Counted from the stretch's first letter, positions 51,937 through 61,078 are shown. The stretch is DNA of 64,000 bases from an uncultured Clostridia bacterium (GCA_944338165.1 CALVLN010000003.1:62001-126000); one strand, 5' to 3'. Numbers and translations: made by a program. Notes: a model not told the origin generated them from the sequence alone.

Positions 51937-52941
51937 TCAGCCGTGCGGCGGGAAATAACGCGCCGCGCCGCCCGCCTTTTCCCGTTCCCGCATCCTGCCG
52001 ATACAGAAACTCCCGGGCGCGAGATCATGCGTGACCGTCGTTCCCGCGGCGACGAAACACCCCTCGCCGATGGTGACCGGCGCCACGACGTTTACGTTAC
52101 AGCCGAGAAAACAGCCGCTTCCCACGCGCGAGCGAAGTTTCTCCCGCCCGTTGTAATTGGCAAAGACGACGCCGCAGCCGACGTTCACGTTCTCGCCGAG
52201 TTCGGCGTCGCCCACGTAAGAAAGGTGCGGGAGCTTGCTTCCCCGCCCCACCGATGCGGCCTTGACTTCCACAAACGCCCCCGCCTTGCAGCCGTCGCCC
52301 AGTACGCTGAACGGGCGGAGGTGCGCAAACGGCCCGATGACGCAATGTTTTCCCACCGTCGCCTCGTGCAGCACGCTTGCCCGGATCTGCGTCCCGTCGC
52401 CGATCGTACAGTCATACAACTCGCTCCCCGCGCCGACCGCAACGCCTCTGCCGAGCCGCGTATCGCCGCCGAGCCTGGCGCCCGCGGCGACAAAACAGCC
52501 CTCGCCGAGCTGCACGTCGCAGCCGATCTCCGCGCCCGCCTCCACCAGCACCCCGCGGGAAAGCCATGCTTCCCGCTGACGCCTCGCCGCCTCGTCGCAT
52601 GCCTGCGCATAGGCGGAAAAAGTAAAGACGGCAGGGCCGAGCAACCCGCCCGCACAGACGGCGGAAAGCTGCCCTTCCGACCCGCCGCGTAAAACAAACC
52701 CGCCCTCAAAGGCAAAACTGCCTTCGTGCAGCGCAAGCAGACGCTCCGCCGCGCGCTCCGGGAGAAAGGGAAAGGCGGGAAAAAAGACGACGCCGCACGC
52801 GCCGCTCGGCAGCTCTTCCTGCATCGTCACGCCGAGCGCTTCCTCCATACGCTCGGCGATCGGTTTTTCGAGGACGGGAAGCTGCCAGCTCTCCTGCCCG
52901 TTCCAGGTGAAAAAACTCCGCTTGACAAGATAAACTTCCAT
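51937..52941 (-). CDS. Shortened GlmU-like protein: acetyltransferase domain with a degenerate N-terminus
   Basis: A 334-residue protein, against about 455 in full GlmU. Residues about 165-330 are a left-handed beta-helix of hexapeptide repeats and match the GlmU C-terminal half closely: CKAGAFVEVKAASVGRGSK, LPHLSYVGDAELGENVN with the catalytic His, VFANYNGREK and VNVVAPVTIGEGCFV. The N-terminal 130 residues keep only traces of a nucleotidyltransferase (LPVLEKPIAERMEEALG) and lack the GxGTRM loop needed for uridyl transfer. It should acetylate glucosamine-1-phosphate only. The start is ATG at 52941. Confidence 0.85.
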   Translation of the reverse strand: MEVYLVKRSFFTWNGQESWQLPVLEKPIAERMEEALGVTMQEELPSGACGVVFFPAFPFLPERAAERLLALHEGSFAFEGGFVLRGGSEGQLSAVCAGGLLGPAVFTFSAYAQACDEAARRQREAWLSRGVLVEAGAEIGCDVQLGEGCFVAAGARLGGDTRLGRGVAVGAGSELYDCTIGDGTQIRASVLHEATVGKHCVIGPFAHLRPFSVLGDGCKAGAFVEVKAASVGRGSKLPHLSYVGDAELGENVNVGCGVVFANYNGREKLRSRVGSGCFLGCNVNVVAPVTIGEGCFVAAGTTVTHDLAPGSFCIGRMREREKAGGAARYFPPHG

Positions 52942-52957
52942 TTTATTGTTGTATGCA

Positions 52958-52992
52958 AAAGGGGCGCCGTTCAGAACGAACGGCGCCCCTTT
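52958..52992 (-). terminator. Hairpin between glpK and the glmU-like gene
   Basis: AAAGGGGCGCCGTTC/GAACGGCGCCCCTTT long stem with a short T run on the minus strand, a probable terminator of glpK just before the glmU-like ATG. Confidence 0.75.
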
Positions 52993-53019
52993 CTGCGGCA
53001 AATTCCCGCAAATTTTCCC

Positions 53020-53038
53020 TATTATGTCTGACATAATA
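53020..53038 (-). repeat. Dispersed 19-bp palindrome, copy F (perfect)
   Basis: TATTATGTCTGACATAATA, identical to copy D, followed on the plus strand by CTCTG; 17 nt past the glpK stop. Confidence 0.85.
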
Positions 53039-53055
53039 CTCTGATCGTGCCTCTT

Positions 53056-54534
53056 TTAGTCGGTTTCACCGTGCAAAAGCGCGCGGGAAACCGCCTTTCG
53101 GTATGCTTCATAGCCGCGGAATGCGGCTGCCTGCCCTTCCCCGGGACGGAAGATGCGGGCAGAAGTACGGAATGCGGAGACGTCACCTTCTTCGCACAAA
53201 CCGAGGGAGATCGCACACAGAAGCGCCGCCCCGAGCGCCGTGCTCTCCCGTTCCTCTGGCCGATCGATGGTGACGCCCAGAACGTCTGCCTGAAACTGCA
53301 TCAGAAAATCATTTGCGGACGCCCCGCCGTCGCAGCGGATCCCGTTGAGGGAGATCCCGCTGTCCCTCTGCATGCAGTCGGCAAGGTCGCGCGCGGCGTA
53401 CGCGATGGATTCCAGCACGGCGCGCACGATATGCGCACGGCCGGTCCCGCGCGTCAGGCCGCACAAAAGCCCGCGCGCCTCGCCGTCCCAATAGGGGGCG
53501 CCCAGCCCGGTAAACGCCGGCACGAAGCAGACGCCGCCCGTATCGGGTACGGATCGGGCGATCGCCTCGCTCTCCGCGCTCGTCTTTAAAAAGCCCATCT
53601 CATCGCGCAGCCATTGCACGCAGCTGCCCGCATTGAATACGCTGCCCTCCAGCGCATAGACCACCTTCTTGCCCAGCGAGTATCCGACGGTGGAGATGAG
53701 TCCGTGGCCGGACGCGGCGCACGATCTGCCCGTATTGAAGAGCAGAAAGAGCCCCGTGCCGTACGTGATCTTGCCGTCCCCGCGGGCAAGGCACGCCTGC
53801 CCGAACAGCGCCGCCTGCTGATCGCCCGCGACGCCCGCAACGGGGATGCGCACGCCCGAATGCAGAAATTCCCCCATGCGCGCCGTGCACGGCCGCACTT
53901 CGGGGAGAATGTCCTCGCGGATCCCGAAATACGAGAGCAGATCGGCATCCCATTTGAGGGTATGGATGTTGAAGAGCATGGTGCGGGAGGCATTGGTGTG
54001 ATCGGTCACAAAGGCATGCTCCTCGGTGAGCTTCCAGATGAGAAAACTGTCCACCGTGCCGACGCACAGGTTGCCCTCTCTGCACAGGCGCGCCGCCGCA
54101 GGGACGTGATCGAGCCCCCAGCGGATCTTGCTGGCAGAAAAATAGGCGTCCGTCTGAAGCCCCGTCCGTTCCCGGATGAGGCGGCGCATCTCCTCGGGGA
54201 TACGGCTGCAAAATTCGCTTGTGCGGCGGCATTGCCAGACGATGGCGGGGCAGACGGGGTCCCCCGTCCGGCGGTCCCAGAACACCACGGTCTCCCGTTG
54301 GTTGGCGATGCCGATGCCCGCGACGTTCTCCGCGCCCGCAAGCGTGATGCAGCTGTTGAGCACGTAGACGGACTTATAATAGATCTCATCCGCGTCCTGC
54401 TCCACCCAGCCGGGATGGGGAAAGTTCTGCCCCACCTCCTGCTGGGCGCAATGCACGAATTTCCGCTGTTTGAGGTCGTACAGCATGGCGCGGACGCTCG
54501 TCGTACCCGCGTCGAGTGCGATGATATACTTCAT
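53056..54534 (-). CDS. glpK: Glycerol kinase
   Basis: A 492-residue FGGY-family kinase. IALDAGTTSVRAMLYD is the phosphate-1 motif, then GIGIANQRETVVFWDRRTG, VTDHTNASRTMLFNIHTLKW and VAGDQQAALFGQAC, and FVPAFTGLGAPYWDGEARG, all GlpK signatures. His of the PTS-phosphorylated loop is not evident. No glpF transporter is adjacent. It starts 8 bp past the DUF2207 stop and may be read with that gene. Confidence 0.97.
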   Translation of the reverse strand: MKYIIALDAGTTSVRAMLYDLKQRKFVHCAQQEVGQNFPHPGWVEQDADEIYYKSVYVLNSCITLAGAENVAGIGIANQRETVVFWDRRTGDPVCPAIVWQCRRTSEFCSRIPEEMRRLIRERTGLQTDAYFSASKIRWGLDHVPAAARLCREGNLCVGTVDSFLIWKLTEEHAFVTDHTNASRTMLFNIHTLKWDADLLSYFGIREDILPEVRPCTARMGEFLHSGVRIPVAGVAGDQQAALFGQACLARGDGKITYGTGLFLLFNTGRSCAASGHGLISTVGYSLGKKVVYALEGSVFNAGSCVQWLRDEMGFLKTSAESEAIARSVPDTGGVCFVPAFTGLGAPYWDGEARGLLCGLTRGTGRAHIVRAVLESIAYAARDLADCMQRDSGISLNGIRCDGGASANDFLMQFQADVLGVTIDRPEERESTALGAALLCAISLGLCEEGDVSAFRTSARIFRPGEGQAAAFRGYEAYRKAVSRALLHGETD

Positions 54535-54541
54535 GGTCGAT

Positions 54542-56506
54542 TCAGCAGCCTCTGCCGCCGCCTCCGCCGAAGCCGCCGCCCCCGAACCCGCCGCCGAAGC
54601 CGCCGCCGATCTTTCCGATGCCGGAACGGGAAGGCGGGCGGATGTTGACCGCGTGATTCATGCGCATGTTGAAAGAACGGAACATCGAACTCCACAGGAT
54701 GATGCTGAACGCATCGTTTGCATACCCCGTCGCATAGGTCGGCGCGGGCATATCGATGCCCTTGAATTTATCGTCCCATTCGTCCGTCACGCCCAAGACC
54801 TGCGCATAGGGCAAAATGTGGTAATAGAGCTCGGGATCGTCGTTCAGCATGAATTTGATCTTATCCTTCTCGGTGTAGAGGATAAAGTTCTTAAAGCCGA
54901 CAATCTGGCCGAGCACGTCGTTGTATTCCTTGGTGCGGCAGACGAGCGTACCTGCGATCGTTCCGCCCGCCGCGGCCGCCGCGAGCAGGATGAACGCCGA
55001 GGCGACGCTGAGCGTCACCGTTCCGTAACCCATCAGATACCAGACGGCCATGCCGAGCAGGATGCCCGCCATCACGGAAAGAATGCGGAAGGTGACGCAT
55101 TTGCCCCTCCCCCATTTGAGTTCGCGCTGCGCGGCGATATGGCTGACGAACGCGGGGATGACGGCCGCCACGATGCCCGCAAGCAGCATGACGAAATAAC
55201 GGAACGCGGACGAGACGAGCGCCATCGACCAAAAGAAGGCAAACCCGCCGCAGACGAGCGCGGCAAGCAGCGTCAGAACGACGGTAAGCACATTCGAACG
55301 CCCTGTATACATCCCCTGCGGGACGCCGGGGACGCTCTCCTTTGCCATGCGCGCGACGTTGCCGAAGGAAACGCCGAGGTCGCCGACGCGCACGCGCAGG
55401 CGCGTATGCCGTTCGGGATCCCCCTCCGAAAAGGGATCTTCCAGGATGCTCGCATGCGCAAACAGCCCTTCGAGAAGCATCTTCTGATAGGCGGGCGCGT
55501 CTGCAGGCAGCTCCTTATCCGTCCTGATGAGCCAGGGATCCTTTTCGTCCTCGCTCATGTCGATGGTGAGATACCCCTTCTCGGCGAACCAGAAAACGAG
55601 CGCGCCCATATCTTCGCTGTCCACCTTGTTGTCGATGAGTTTCCCCATGTGCAGAGGGTCCATCTCGTCCGGCGCAGTGAAGTTGACGGTAGCGGTAAAG
55701 ACGGGCTTACGCGTCAGAAACACTTTAAAGACGACGCCAAGCACCGCGATGACCGCGGCGACGGCAAGCGCAGCCAGCCAGGAGTAATCAAACGACGTCC
55801 CCAGAACGCCTGCCGCAAAGGAAAAATCGACGGTGACGCCGCATTCCACCGGCAAAGCGTCCGCCGTGATGCGAAGCGTGTTGCCCTGCCATTCGTATTC
55901 CGCATACGCGTTCGTCATGATGCCGTCATAGCCCGAATAGACCAACGTTTTTAAGGGCGCCTGCGGCACGCTCACCGTGACGAGAACGTTCTTCATCGCT
56001 GCCGACCAGCCGTATCCGACGACGTCGAGCGGAAGATACCCCTCCTCTTCAAGCGCGGGCACGAGCATCTTATAAGAAAGCGTGTAGGTGCGGGACTGCC
56101 CGGCGACGAGTTCCTCGCCGCGGAGATACGCGGAAAGGAACATACTGTCGTCCTTGGAAAAGGAGAGCGAAAAATCGTCGCTGTTACACGCAGCGGAAAA
56201 ATTGCGGTATGTAACGCCATGGTCGAGCGGGAGATCGCGGATGATGCCGTGTGAATTATAGCCCGTGAAAGAGGCGGTGATCGTCTCCGTCACGGAGATG
56301 CTGCGGTCGGCGTACACGGTGTACTCCGCGCGGTATTCGGTGATGTTATAATCGTACGCGCCCGTCGTGACGGCGGAAGGCGACGAGGCCGTGATCTCCT
56401 CTGCGGATACGGAAACGGGCGGGATCAGCCCCGCCCGCATCACGAGCGCAAGAAGAACTGCCGCAAGAAGGCACAGTACGCTCTTTACACTCTGTTTGAC
56501 TTTCAT
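54542..56506 (-). CDS. DUF2207-family membrane protein
   Basis: A 654-residue protein. An N-terminal signal peptide (VLCLLAAVLLALVMRAGLIPP) leads to an extracellular DUF2207 beta domain (DYNITEYRAEYTVYADRSIS, HGIIRDLPLDHGVTYRN). A transmembrane helix near residue 240 and four more around 400-510 follow. The tail is glycine-rich, ending in GGGRGC. DUF2207 proteins are commonly encoded beside LemA, as here, where lemA lies 8 bp upstream. The role is unknown, perhaps envelope stress. Confidence 0.88.
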   Translation of the reverse strand: MKVKQSVKSVLCLLAAVLLALVMRAGLIPPVSVSAEEITASSPSAVTTGAYDYNITEYRAEYTVYADRSISVTETITASFTGYNSHGIIRDLPLDHGVTYRNFSAACNSDDFSLSFSKDDSMFLSAYLRGEELVAGQSRTYTLSYKMLVPALEEEGYLPLDVVGYGWSAAMKNVLVTVSVPQAPLKTLVYSGYDGIMTNAYAEYEWQGNTLRITADALPVECGVTVDFSFAAGVLGTSFDYSWLAALAVAAVIAVLGVVFKVFLTRKPVFTATVNFTAPDEMDPLHMGKLIDNKVDSEDMGALVFWFAEKGYLTIDMSEDEKDPWLIRTDKELPADAPAYQKMLLEGLFAHASILEDPFSEGDPERHTRLRVRVGDLGVSFGNVARMAKESVPGVPQGMYTGRSNVLTVVLTLLAALVCGGFAFFWSMALVSSAFRYFVMLLAGIVAAVIPAFVSHIAAQRELKWGRGKCVTFRILSVMAGILLGMAVWYLMGYGTVTLSVASAFILLAAAAAGGTIAGTLVCRTKEYNDVLGQIVGFKNFILYTEKDKIKFMLNDDPELYYHILPYAQVLGVTDEWDDKFKGIDMPAPTYATGYANDAFSIILWSSMFRSFNMRMNHAVNIRPPSRSGIGKIGGGFGGGFGGGGFGGGGGRGC

Positions 56507-56514
56507 AAGATCCC

Positions 56515-57117
56515 TTAAAATTTCACTGCCACGGGCTCACGCTGTTCTTCTTCCGCGATCTCAAAGAACTGACGCTGTTTGAAGCCGAACAGATTGGCGA
56601 TGATGTTGGACGGGAAGAGCTCGATCTTGGTATTGAACTCCTTGACCGTGCCGTTGTAGTAACGGCGCGCGGAGGCGATCTCTTCTTCAATCCTCTGCAA
56701 CTGGTTCATGAGATCGGTGAAGTGCGCGTTTGCCTTGAGGTCGGGATAGCGTTCCTGCAGGTTGAGCGCAAACAACGATTTGAGCGTACCGGTGAGCATG
56801 TTTTCCGCCTGCATCCGCTCCTCCGTGGAGCCTGCGGACATGGCAAGTTTACGCGCCGCGATCACCTTTTCCAGCGTCTCGCTCTCGTGCGTCGCGTAGC
56901 CTTTGACGGTCTCGACGAGGTTGGGGATGAGATCGTACCGTTTTTTCAGCTGAACGTCGATGGTCGACCACGCCTCGTCTACCGTGTTCTTCAGGCGGAC
57001 CAGCGAGTTGTAGATGCCGATGACCGCACCGATGAGAATGACGACGAGGAGCACGACGACGGCGGCGATGACGATCCCGACGATCGCGCCCGTGCTGAGC
57101 AGCAACAGATTTGTCAT
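56515..57117 (-). CDS. lemA: LemA family protein
   Basis: A 200-residue protein with one N-terminal membrane helix (VGIVIAAVVVLLVVILIGAV) and a long helical bundle. YNSLVRLKNTVDEAWSTIDV and LKKRYDLIPNLVETVKGYA are diagnostic, then VKEFNTKIELFPSNIIANLF. The ATG at 57117 has a GGAGG site. It is made with the DUF2207 protein, a pairing seen across many bacteria. Function not established. Confidence 0.95.
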   Translation of the reverse strand: MTNLLLLSTGAIVGIVIAAVVVLLVVILIGAVIGIYNSLVRLKNTVDEAWSTIDVQLKKRYDLIPNLVETVKGYATHESETLEKVIAARKLAMSAGSTEERMQAENMLTGTLKSLFALNLQERYPDLKANAHFTDLMNQLQRIEEEIASARRYYNGTVKEFNTKIELFPSNIIANLFGFKQRQFFEIAEEEQREPVAVKF

Positions 57118-57160
57118 GTTTGTATCCTCCGTTTTTTTGCCGCATCCTGCGGCTGATTCT

Positions 57161-57189
57161 ATTATACAATATCTGCGTGAAAATATCAA
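57161..57189 (-). promoter_or_regulatory. lemA promoter
   Basis: Minus-strand TTGATA (57184-57189), a 17-bp spacer and TATAAT (57161-57166). Confidence 0.85.
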
Positions 57190-57232
57190 CAACCTGCACA
57201 TAATTTTTCATTTGAAAAATCATGCGGCCGCC

Positions 57233-58084
57233 TTACAGCATGCTTAAAATATTGGAATAGATCGCCGTATCCTGCGGCAGGAAGGTGTTGAAGATGACGC
57301 GCAGGCGGCTCTGCGGGTGACGGAGCTTCCAGTTGACGACGGCGCCTGCCGCAAGTTCCGCCGCCTCTGCATGCGGGAAGTTGAATACCCCCGTGGAAAC
57401 GCAGCAAAACGCGACGCTTTCCGCGCCCAGCTCTTCGCAAAGATTGAGGCAGGCGGTATAGCAGGAGCGCAGGCAGGCGCGCTGCTCATCCGTGACTTCG
57501 CGCGCGACGAACGGCCCCACGGTATGCAGGATATAGCGGGACGGCAGATTGTAAGCGGAGGTCACCTTGGCGCCGCCGCATGCCTCGTCTTCGCCCTGCA
57601 GCGCGATGATCTTCGCACAGTCGGCGCGGACCTGCATGCCTGCCGCAGAATGGATGACGTTGTCGATGCAATGATGCCCCGCAAGAAAACAGCCCAAAAG
57701 TTTGCCGTTGGCGGCGTTGACGACCGCATCCACGGCAAGGCGGCGGATATCCCCTTCCCAGAGAAAAATATCGTGCTTGGCTCGTTTCCCCGCCGAAGGA
57801 TCGAGCGGTTCCCGCAGCATCGTCTCCGTATACAGCAGCCTGTCCTGCAAGGCAAGCATCTCTACGGGAACGGGGAGCGGCGCGCGCTCGTTCATGTACG
57901 CGCGGAGACGCTCGCGTTTCCTTTGAAAACTTTGGCTGTATGCGGCGATCACGCCGCGTTCCCGCTGTAAAAATTTGAGCAGTGCATCGCAGGCGGCGTC
58001 CATTTCCGCCTCCGTTGCAAAGAGCTCCGGCCGCGGATACGGGGCAAGCGAGATCGCGCTGCGGTACGCGGAAAGCGCGATCAT
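57233..58084 (-). CDS. Zn-type macrodomain protein-ADP-ribose hydrolase
   Basis: A 283-residue enzyme. An N-terminal helical segment of about 100 residues precedes the macrodomain: FLWEGDIRRLAVDAVVNAAN, GKLLGCFLAGHHCIDNVIHS and RYILHTVGPFV, then CVSTGVFNFPHAEAAELA. The Cys and His pattern around GCFLAGHHC matches the zinc-containing macrodomains that remove ADP-ribose from protein side chains. No sirtuin-type partner gene is adjacent. It overlaps the aconitase-like stop by four bases, so the two are translationally coupled. Confidence 0.9.
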   Translation of the reverse strand: MIALSAYRSAISLAPYPRPELFATEAEMDAACDALLKFLQRERGVIAAYSQSFQRKRERLRAYMNERAPLPVPVEMLALQDRLLYTETMLREPLDPSAGKRAKHDIFLWEGDIRRLAVDAVVNAANGKLLGCFLAGHHCIDNVIHSAAGMQVRADCAKIIALQGEDEACGGAKVTSAYNLPSRYILHTVGPFVAREVTDEQRACLRSCYTACLNLCEELGAESVAFCCVSTGVFNFPHAEAAELAAGAVVNWKLRHPQSRLRVIFNTFLPQDTAIYSNILSML

Positions 58085-60315
58085 GCCTTGCGCCCCGCGC
58101 GGTTGTAATTGATGAGGCAGCCCGCGGCGATGATCGCCCTCTCCTCCTCGGTAAGTTCGCCGAGCGTGAGCACGATCTGCCGCGTCTTCCCGCGGGAGAC
58201 GACCGTCGCGAGGAACTTATCCTCGCCGTGCAGAAGCCCTTCGCGGACGTCCGGCACGTAGACGTAATCGCCCGCTTTGAGCCCGGGCTTTTCGCAGAGG
58301 AACGGGAGCATCCCCCAGTTGATGAGGTTGGAGCGGTAACGCTTGGTCGCATATTCCGCGGCGATGTTGGCGACGCCGCCGAGGACGCGCTGGCAGGATG
58401 CCGCCTGCTCGCGCGCCGAACCGTCCCCGGGCTTGTTGGCGACGACGACGCTGCCCAAGACCGTCCCTTCCGCAGGGCAGAATTCACCGAGTTCCTTTAA
58501 AACGCTCTCGGGAAGCGCTCCGCGTTCCCGCCGCGCTTCTTCCGCCGCCTGCACCTCTTCCGCGCGCCCGACGTAAGAAGGATCCTTGCGGGAGAGCGTG
58601 AAGCGGGCAAGTTTTGCGGGATTGGAACGGTACGAGGACGTCTCCCCGGAAGGGATGAGCTCGTCCGTGGTGGTGACGCGGTCGGTAAGGACGGATGCGA
58701 CCTTCATGAGCAGGTGTTTCCCGAGCGGGATCTGCTCCGGCCAGTCGGCAATGTTGGGGCCGTAGACAAGCTCCGTCTCCGGTTTGGGTTTGCCTGCGCC
58801 GAGATAGACGCGGTGCTTGTATATGCGGTCGTCAAAGCGGTATTTTTTCAGGCGTTTGGTATAATCGACGTCGAGCGCCGAGGTGAGCACGCCGCCGTTT
58901 GCCGCCGTGGCCGCGATGGAACGGGCGTCCATGAGCGCGACGGCTGCAAGCTGCCCTTCCCCGGGTTTGCTCCCCTCCCGGTTTTCAAAGTTGCGCGTGG
59001 TGTGGCGGATGGAGAGCCCGTTGTTGGCGGGCACGTCGCCCGCGCCGAAACAAGGCCCGCAGAAGGCAGTCTTGATGACGGCGCCCGCGTCCATGAGGAT
59101 GCTCGCATACCCGTTGTCGACCAGACATTTATAGACGGGCTGCGAGGAGGGATAAATGCTGAGCGAAAAGGCGCCCGTTCCCACCTCGCGGTCGCGCAAG
59201 ATCTCCGCCGCTTCGGCGATGTTCTCATACATGCCGCCTGCGCAGCCGGCAATGATGCCCTGTTCCACGTAAATTTTTCCGTCGCGGATCTTATCGGTGA
59301 GCGTGAACGAATCGTCCCCCTTGATCCTTCTCCCCTCTTCCTCGACCTTCTGTAAGATCTCATACGGATTTTCCAGAAGCTCGCGCAGCGGAATGGCGTT
59401 GGACGGGTGGAAGGGAAGCGCGATCATCGGCTCGATGCGGCTCAGATCGACGGTAACGGCGCCGTCGTAATAGGCAGGCTGAACGGGCGACATGCGGCGG
59501 AAATCCTCCGGCCGCCCGTGCTCGAGGAAATACTCCTCCGTCTTTGCGTCCGTCTCCCATACCGAGGAGAGGCAGGCGGTCTCCGTGGTCATAACGTCGA
59601 TGCCGTTGCGAAAGTCCATGGAGAGGTTGGCGATGCCGGGGCCGATGAATTCCAGGATCTTGTTTTTGACGAATCCCTTGGGGAAGGTCGCCGCGATGAT
59701 GGCAAGCGCCACGTCCTGCGGGCCGACGCCCCGGTGAAGTTTGCCTTTGAGATACACGGCGATCACCTGCGGGCGGGGAAGATCGTACGTCTTGCCCAGG
59801 ATCTGCTTGACGAGCTCGGGTCCCCCTTCCCCGACGGCGAGCGTTCCCAACGCCCCGTAGCGGGTGTGAGAATCGGAGCCGAGGATCATCGCTCCGCATC
59901 TCGCCGCGCGCTCGCGCATGTACTGGTGAATGACCGCGAGGTGCGCAGGCACGTAATCGGCGCCGTATTTCTGCGCGGCGGAAAGCCCGAAGACGTGATC
60001 GTCCTCGTTGATGGTGCCGCCGACGGCGCAAAGCGAATTGTGGCAGTTGGTGAGCGTATAGGGAATGGGGAATTTGCTCATGCCGCTCGCCTTCGCCGTC
60101 TGAATGATGCCCACATAGGTGATGTCGTGCGAGACGATCTCGTCAAAGCGGAGACGGAGATCCTCTTCATCCCCCCTGTTGTGCGCTTTGAGAATGGAAT
60201 ATGTCATCGTACCCGCGACGGCGCGGCGCTTCTTTTCCGAGGTCATGAACGCGGCGGACTCCTTGACGATCCGCCCTTCCATGTAATAAACGCCCTGTCT
60301 GATGAGTTTGATCAT
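58081..60315 (-). CDS. Aconitase-family hydratase (YbhJ-like)
   Basis: A 744-residue protein of the aconitase superfamily. It has ILGSDSHTRYGALGTLAVGEGG, GIIAGCAGGMYENIAEAAE and FCGPCFGAGDVPANNG, giving the three Cys ligands of a 4Fe-4S cluster. The swivel domain (SVVVANKPGDGSAREQAASC, then EYATKRYRSNLINWGMLPF) ends the chain. The cluster motif GCAGG differs from the TSCTN of true aconitases and fits the YbhJ/hydratase branch. The start has an AAGGAGG site. The substrate is uncertain. Confidence 0.88.
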   Translation of the reverse strand: MIKLIRQGVYYMEGRIVKESAAFMTSEKKRRAVAGTMTYSILKAHNRGDEEDLRLRFDEIVSHDITYVGIIQTAKASGMSKFPIPYTLTNCHNSLCAVGGTINEDDHVFGLSAAQKYGADYVPAHLAVIHQYMRERAARCGAMILGSDSHTRYGALGTLAVGEGGPELVKQILGKTYDLPRPQVIAVYLKGKLHRGVGPQDVALAIIAATFPKGFVKNKILEFIGPGIANLSMDFRNGIDVMTTETACLSSVWETDAKTEEYFLEHGRPEDFRRMSPVQPAYYDGAVTVDLSRIEPMIALPFHPSNAIPLRELLENPYEILQKVEEEGRRIKGDDSFTLTDKIRDGKIYVEQGIIAGCAGGMYENIAEAAEILRDREVGTGAFSLSIYPSSQPVYKCLVDNGYASILMDAGAVIKTAFCGPCFGAGDVPANNGLSIRHTTRNFENREGSKPGEGQLAAVALMDARSIAATAANGGVLTSALDVDYTKRLKKYRFDDRIYKHRVYLGAGKPKPETELVYGPNIADWPEQIPLGKHLLMKVASVLTDRVTTTDELIPSGETSSYRSNPAKLARFTLSRKDPSYVGRAEEVQAAEEARRERGALPESVLKELGEFCPAEGTVLGSVVVANKPGDGSAREQAASCQRVLGGVANIAAEYATKRYRSNLINWGMLPFLCEKPGLKAGDYVYVPDVREGLLHGEDKFLATVVSRGKTRQIVLTLGELTEEERAIIAAGCLINYNRAGRKA

Positions 60316-60350
60316 CGCGTGCCTCCTTCGTGCATAAAATACTTGCTACC

Positions 60351-60379
60351 ATTATACCGTTTTTTGCGCCGTTTTTCAA
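60351..60379 (-). promoter_or_regulatory. Promoter of the aconitase-like/macrodomain unit
   Basis: Minus-strand TTGAAA (60374-60379), a 17-bp spacer and TATAAT (60351-60356). Confidence 0.85.
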
Positions 60380-60429
60380 GGGGTTGCAGGAAAATCTGCC
60401 CCGCCTGAAGAGAAAAATTTTGGAAAGCA

Positions 60430-60458
60430 TTGCTTTTTTCCCGAAAATGCTTTATACT
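60430..60458 (+). promoter_or_regulatory. Promoter of the PH-domain gene
   Basis: TTGCTT (60430-60435), a 17-bp spacer and TATACT (60453-60458). The expected start site falls on or next to the ATG at 60465. Confidence 0.7.
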
Positions 60459-60464
60459 GAAAGC

Positions 60465-60935
60465 ATGAAACGGTATAAATTCCTCTTTTCCAAACTGCTC
60501 TATGCCGTCTTTGCGCTCGCCATCGTGCTCTGCTGCGCAGGCGTCGGCACGGCGATCTGGCGGTATGTGATGGGATACATCGAAGATACTTACGACTGGA
60601 TCGGCTTCTGCGTACTCCTCTTCGTCAGCGCGTTTTTGGCCGTCCTCATCGTCTCCATCATGATCCGCTCCTATTATTCCATCGACGACAAGGAACTCTG
60701 CCTGCGGCTGGGGCTGCTGAAAAGCCGCTATCCTTTAAAGACCGTCTCCTCCGTGCACCTCTTCAAAGGGTCCGGGAAGCTCGTCGTCTACTTCAAGGAC
60801 AACCGCTATTCTGCCATCGTCATTGCAGAGAGTGAGTACGACGACTTCGTCAAGACGCTTTTGGAAAAGAACGACCGCATCGGATTTTCCTTCTCTTCGC
60901 CCGAGGAAGAGGACGAGATCAAAAAGACAAAATAA
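60465..60935 (+). CDS. PH-domain-like membrane protein
   Basis: A 156-residue protein with two helices (FSKLLYAVFALAIVLCCAGVG and WIGFCVLLFVSAFLAVLIVS) and then a small beta-rich bacterial PH-like domain: YYSIDDKELCLRLGLLKSRY, PLKTVSSVHLFKGSGKLVVY. The acidic tail EEEDEIKKTK is cytoplasmic. The ATG lies only six bases after the -10 element and lacks a clear ribosome site, so the message may be leaderless. Role unknown. Confidence 0.8.
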   Translation: MKRYKFLFSKLLYAVFALAIVLCCAGVGTAIWRYVMGYIEDTYDWIGFCVLLFVSAFLAVLIVSIMIRSYYSIDDKELCLRLGLLKSRYPLKTVSSVHLFKGSGKLVVYFKDNRYSAIVIAESEYDDFVKTLLEKNDRIGFSFSSPEEEDEIKKTK

Positions 60936-60948
60936 ATATCAGCAAAAA

Positions 60949-60981
60949 AAGCGCGCTCCCGGCCGGGAGCGCGTTTTTTTA
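60949..60981 (+). terminator. Terminator after the PH-domain gene
   Basis: CGCGCTCCCGG/CCGGGAGCGCG perfect stem with A and T runs on either side. Confidence 0.9.
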
Positions 60982-61078
60982 AAACAGAGATGCAACAAAC
61001 TCAGCGATCCGGATGACGATCGCGCGGACCGCTTGTATATGAGGAAGACGGGAGCAAGTAGCAACCCGAGCCCCGCCG

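Noticed and set aside
52595..52941. The glmU-like N-terminus as a separate new enzyme
   Set aside because: Remnant similarity to a nucleotidyltransferase and the continuous frame make decay of GlmU the simpler reading.
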